A stretch of DNA of 64,000 bases from Parvibaculum sp039680535 (lineage in GTDB: Bacteria > Pseudomonadota > Alphaproteobacteria > Parvibaculales > Parvibaculaceae), in assembly GCF_039680535.1 (NCBI RefSeq), contig NZ_JBDKSS010000013.1, forward strand, positions 434,001-498,000. The letters run 5' to 3'. Position numbers and translations under genes: made by a program. Positions 62,802 through 64,000 of the stretch are shown in pieces. Below the pieces are notes generated by a model that saw nothing but the letters and a program-made list of their open reading frames with translations, did not search any database and was not told where the DNA came from. The first letter of the stretch is position 1. Every line of letters starts with the position of its first letter.

Positions 62802-63884
62802 TCAGGGAGCGGGTTTCCCGGCCGGTTTGCCTCCGCCCTTGGTGATGCGGGCGATCTCGGCATCGATCTTCGCCTGTTCCTCCGGGGTGACGAGCGGCTT
62901 CAGGGTATCCCTCAGGGCCTTGTCCTCGACGCCGCCTTTTTCGGCCAGGGTGAGCCAGAATAGCGCGGCGGATGGGTCCTTTTTCACGCCTTCGCCCGCA
63001 TAAAAGAGCTGGGCGAGGCGGTGCTGCGCGTCCGGCACGCCCTGCTGCGCGGCAAGGCTGAACCACTGTGCGGCAAGCTTGTGGTCCTTATCGACGCCGG
63101 TGCCTGTGTAATAGGCGTAGCCGAGGGCGGTCGCGGCGTCGGCCGAACCAGACCGGGCGGCGGCCTTGAAGCGGATCGCGGCAAGCGAGTCGTTCTTCTC
63201 GATGCCTTTCCCGGCCTGGAGCATGAGTCCGAGCTGGTAGTTGGCGTCCGGCTGCCCCTGATCGCCCGCGAGTTCATAGAGATGGGCGGCCTGCTTCAGA
63301 TCCTGCTGGACGCCCTTGCCCGCCGCATAAAGCGCGCCGAGGTAGAATTGGCCGTTGGCGCTTCCCGCCTTTGTGGCGGCGCGGAGCCATTTGAGGGCTT
63401 GTGCGTCGTCCTGCGGCCCGCCCGAGCCGGTGGCGAAGCAAAGTCCGAGTTCCGACTGGCCGCCCGGATGGCCCTGCGCGGCGGAGGCTTCGAAGAGTTT
63501 CCGGCCTGCTGCGGGGTCCGGCTTCATGCCGATGCCGTCGCGGGTCATCAGGCCGAGCGCATATTCGCCATCGGCATTGCCCTGAGCGACGGCCTTGCGG
63601 AGCCATTTGATCGCTTCGGCGGTGTTCCGCTTCGTGCCGACGCCGTTGTTGTAGAGGGTGGCGACGAGAATCTGCGCCTTTGCGTTGCCTTTCTCGGCAA
63701 GGGGTTTGGCGAGTGCGAAGGCCTTTTCGTAATCCTTGGCGTTGAAGGCCGCTTCGACCGGGGCAAGCTCGCCCGCGTCGGAATTCGCGTCTGCCGCTGG
63801 CGTGGCCGCGTAGGCGGGGAGCGCGGCGATGCCGGGCGCCAGGATGCTTGCGGAGAGCGCCAGAGCGGCAACGAGACGCTTCAT
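62802..63884 (-). CDS. Exported SEL1-repeat protein
   Basis: The 360-residue protein has a signal peptide (IAALPAYAATPAADA) and about seven SEL1-like repeats of 36 residues (for example AIKWLRKAVAQGNADGEYALGLMTRDG, AAHLYELAGDQGQPDANYQLGLMLQAG). These are protein-interaction scaffolds in the periplasm. Its ATG overlaps the thiE-like stop by 4 bases (ATGA), so translation is coupled. The C-terminal ~30 residues are basic with GGGKPAGKPAP. Confidence 0.9.
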   Translation of the reverse strand: MKRLVAALALSASILAPGIAALPAYAATPAADANSDAGELAPVEAAFNAKDYEKAFALAKPLAEKGNAKAQILVATLYNNGVGTKRNTAEAIKWLRKAVAQGNADGEYALGLMTRDGIGMKPDPAAGRKLFEASAAQGHPGGQSELGLCFATGSGGPQDDAQALKWLRAATKAGSANGQFYLGALYAAGKGVQQDLKQAAHLYELAGDQGQPDANYQLGLMLQAGKGIEKNDSLAAIRFKAAARSGSADAATALGYAYYTGTGVDKDHKLAAQWFSLAAQQGVPDAQHRLAQLFYAGEGVKKDPSAALFWLTLAEKGGVEDKALRDTLKPLVTPEEQAKIDAEIARITKGGGKPAGKPAP

Positions 63885-64000
63885 GTGTTTCTCTTTTCCT
63901 CGGACATGATCCGGTTCAACGCTCGGACGGCAGCCGCCGGACCCTGCTCATAGGCCCAGACACCGGAGGACACCGCGAGAAAATCCGCGCCCGCGCGAAC
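63881..64000 (-). CDS. Thiamine phosphate synthase-like protein (C-terminal end)
   Basis: The 39 residues at the right end read VRAGADFLAVSSGVWAYEQG then PAAAVRALNRIM and stop. This matches the C-terminus of ThiE/TenI TIM-barrel proteins (GADFVAVSSxVW), with phosphate-binding SSG. It is the upstream gene of the SEL1 repeat protein with overlapping ends. The 5' part is outside the window, so function is tentative. Confidence 0.7.
   Translation of the reverse strand, partial: VRAGADFLAVSSGVWAYEQGPAAAVRALNRIMSEEKRNT

Overview
The window is a gene-dense, GC-rich stretch of an alphaproteobacterial chromosome. It carries ClpXP adaptors CpdR and RcdA (DUF1465), TrcR (DUF1013), GapR (DUF2312), a PhyR-NepR-EcfG general stress response locus, COQ9, the 49-residue aa3-type cytochrome oxidase subunit IV and a three-gene pntAA-pntAB-pntB transhydrogenase. 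Many acyl-CoA and lipid genes suggest a Parvibaculum-like member of the Hyphomicrobiales, but that placement is inference from gene content only. I see no IS element, prophage, CRISPR array or plasmid function, so most of the window looks like core chromosome.

Layout. 1-5 kb: 3' end of cpdR, tRNA-Val(GAC), a SYLF-domain protein behind a perfect EcfG-type promoter, folE, a PAP2 phosphatase, and a coupled LolA-like/outer-membrane barrel pair. 5-13 kb: a TauD-type dioxygenase, upp, a DUF35-thiolase-VOC operon, an acyl-CoA dehydrogenase-nitroreductase operon, an MFS transporter and a PAS_5 protein. 13-22.6 kb: alpha/beta hydrolases, rpmJ, a HAD hydrolase, a saccharopine-dehydrogenase-like enzyme, a TPR protein, pyk, glycerate kinase, an N-formylglutamate amidohydrolase-like gene, DUF1244 and gapR. 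22.8-26 kb: the stress-response locus (HisKA_2 kinase, nepR, phyR, ecfG). 26-31 kb: a membrane protein, a GH17 membrane protein, a sigma-54 activator and an OmpA-like lipoprotein.

31-49.8 kb: pepF, an ABC1 kinase, a thioesterase, an alpha/beta hydrolase, the aa3 oxidase small subunit, the pnt operon, rpsU, def, coq9, two adjacent PAS_5 proteins, purE-purK, a GGDEF protein, two DUF465 proteins, ubiX, an acyl-CoA ligase and a second PAP2 protein. 49.8-64 kb: prpE, trcR, a quinone oxidoreductase, DUF1192, a candidate small RNA, rcdA, rpmE, an ABC exporter, a beta-propeller protein, a MotA/MotB/OmpA-like envelope set, suhB, efp, a SEL1-repeat protein and the 3' end of a thiE-like gene.

The strongest candidates for something undescribed are: a roughly 115-nt intergenic small RNA upstream of rcdA (promoter, two hairpins, a single-stranded CCTCCC, then a canonical terminator); EcfG-type promoters at the SYLF gene, nepR and ecfG; a stator-like MotA/MotB pair with an extra OmpA-like protein; and an AT-rich double palindrome in front of the transhydrogenase operon. 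All functional statements come from reading the sequence and family knowledge. No database search was run.
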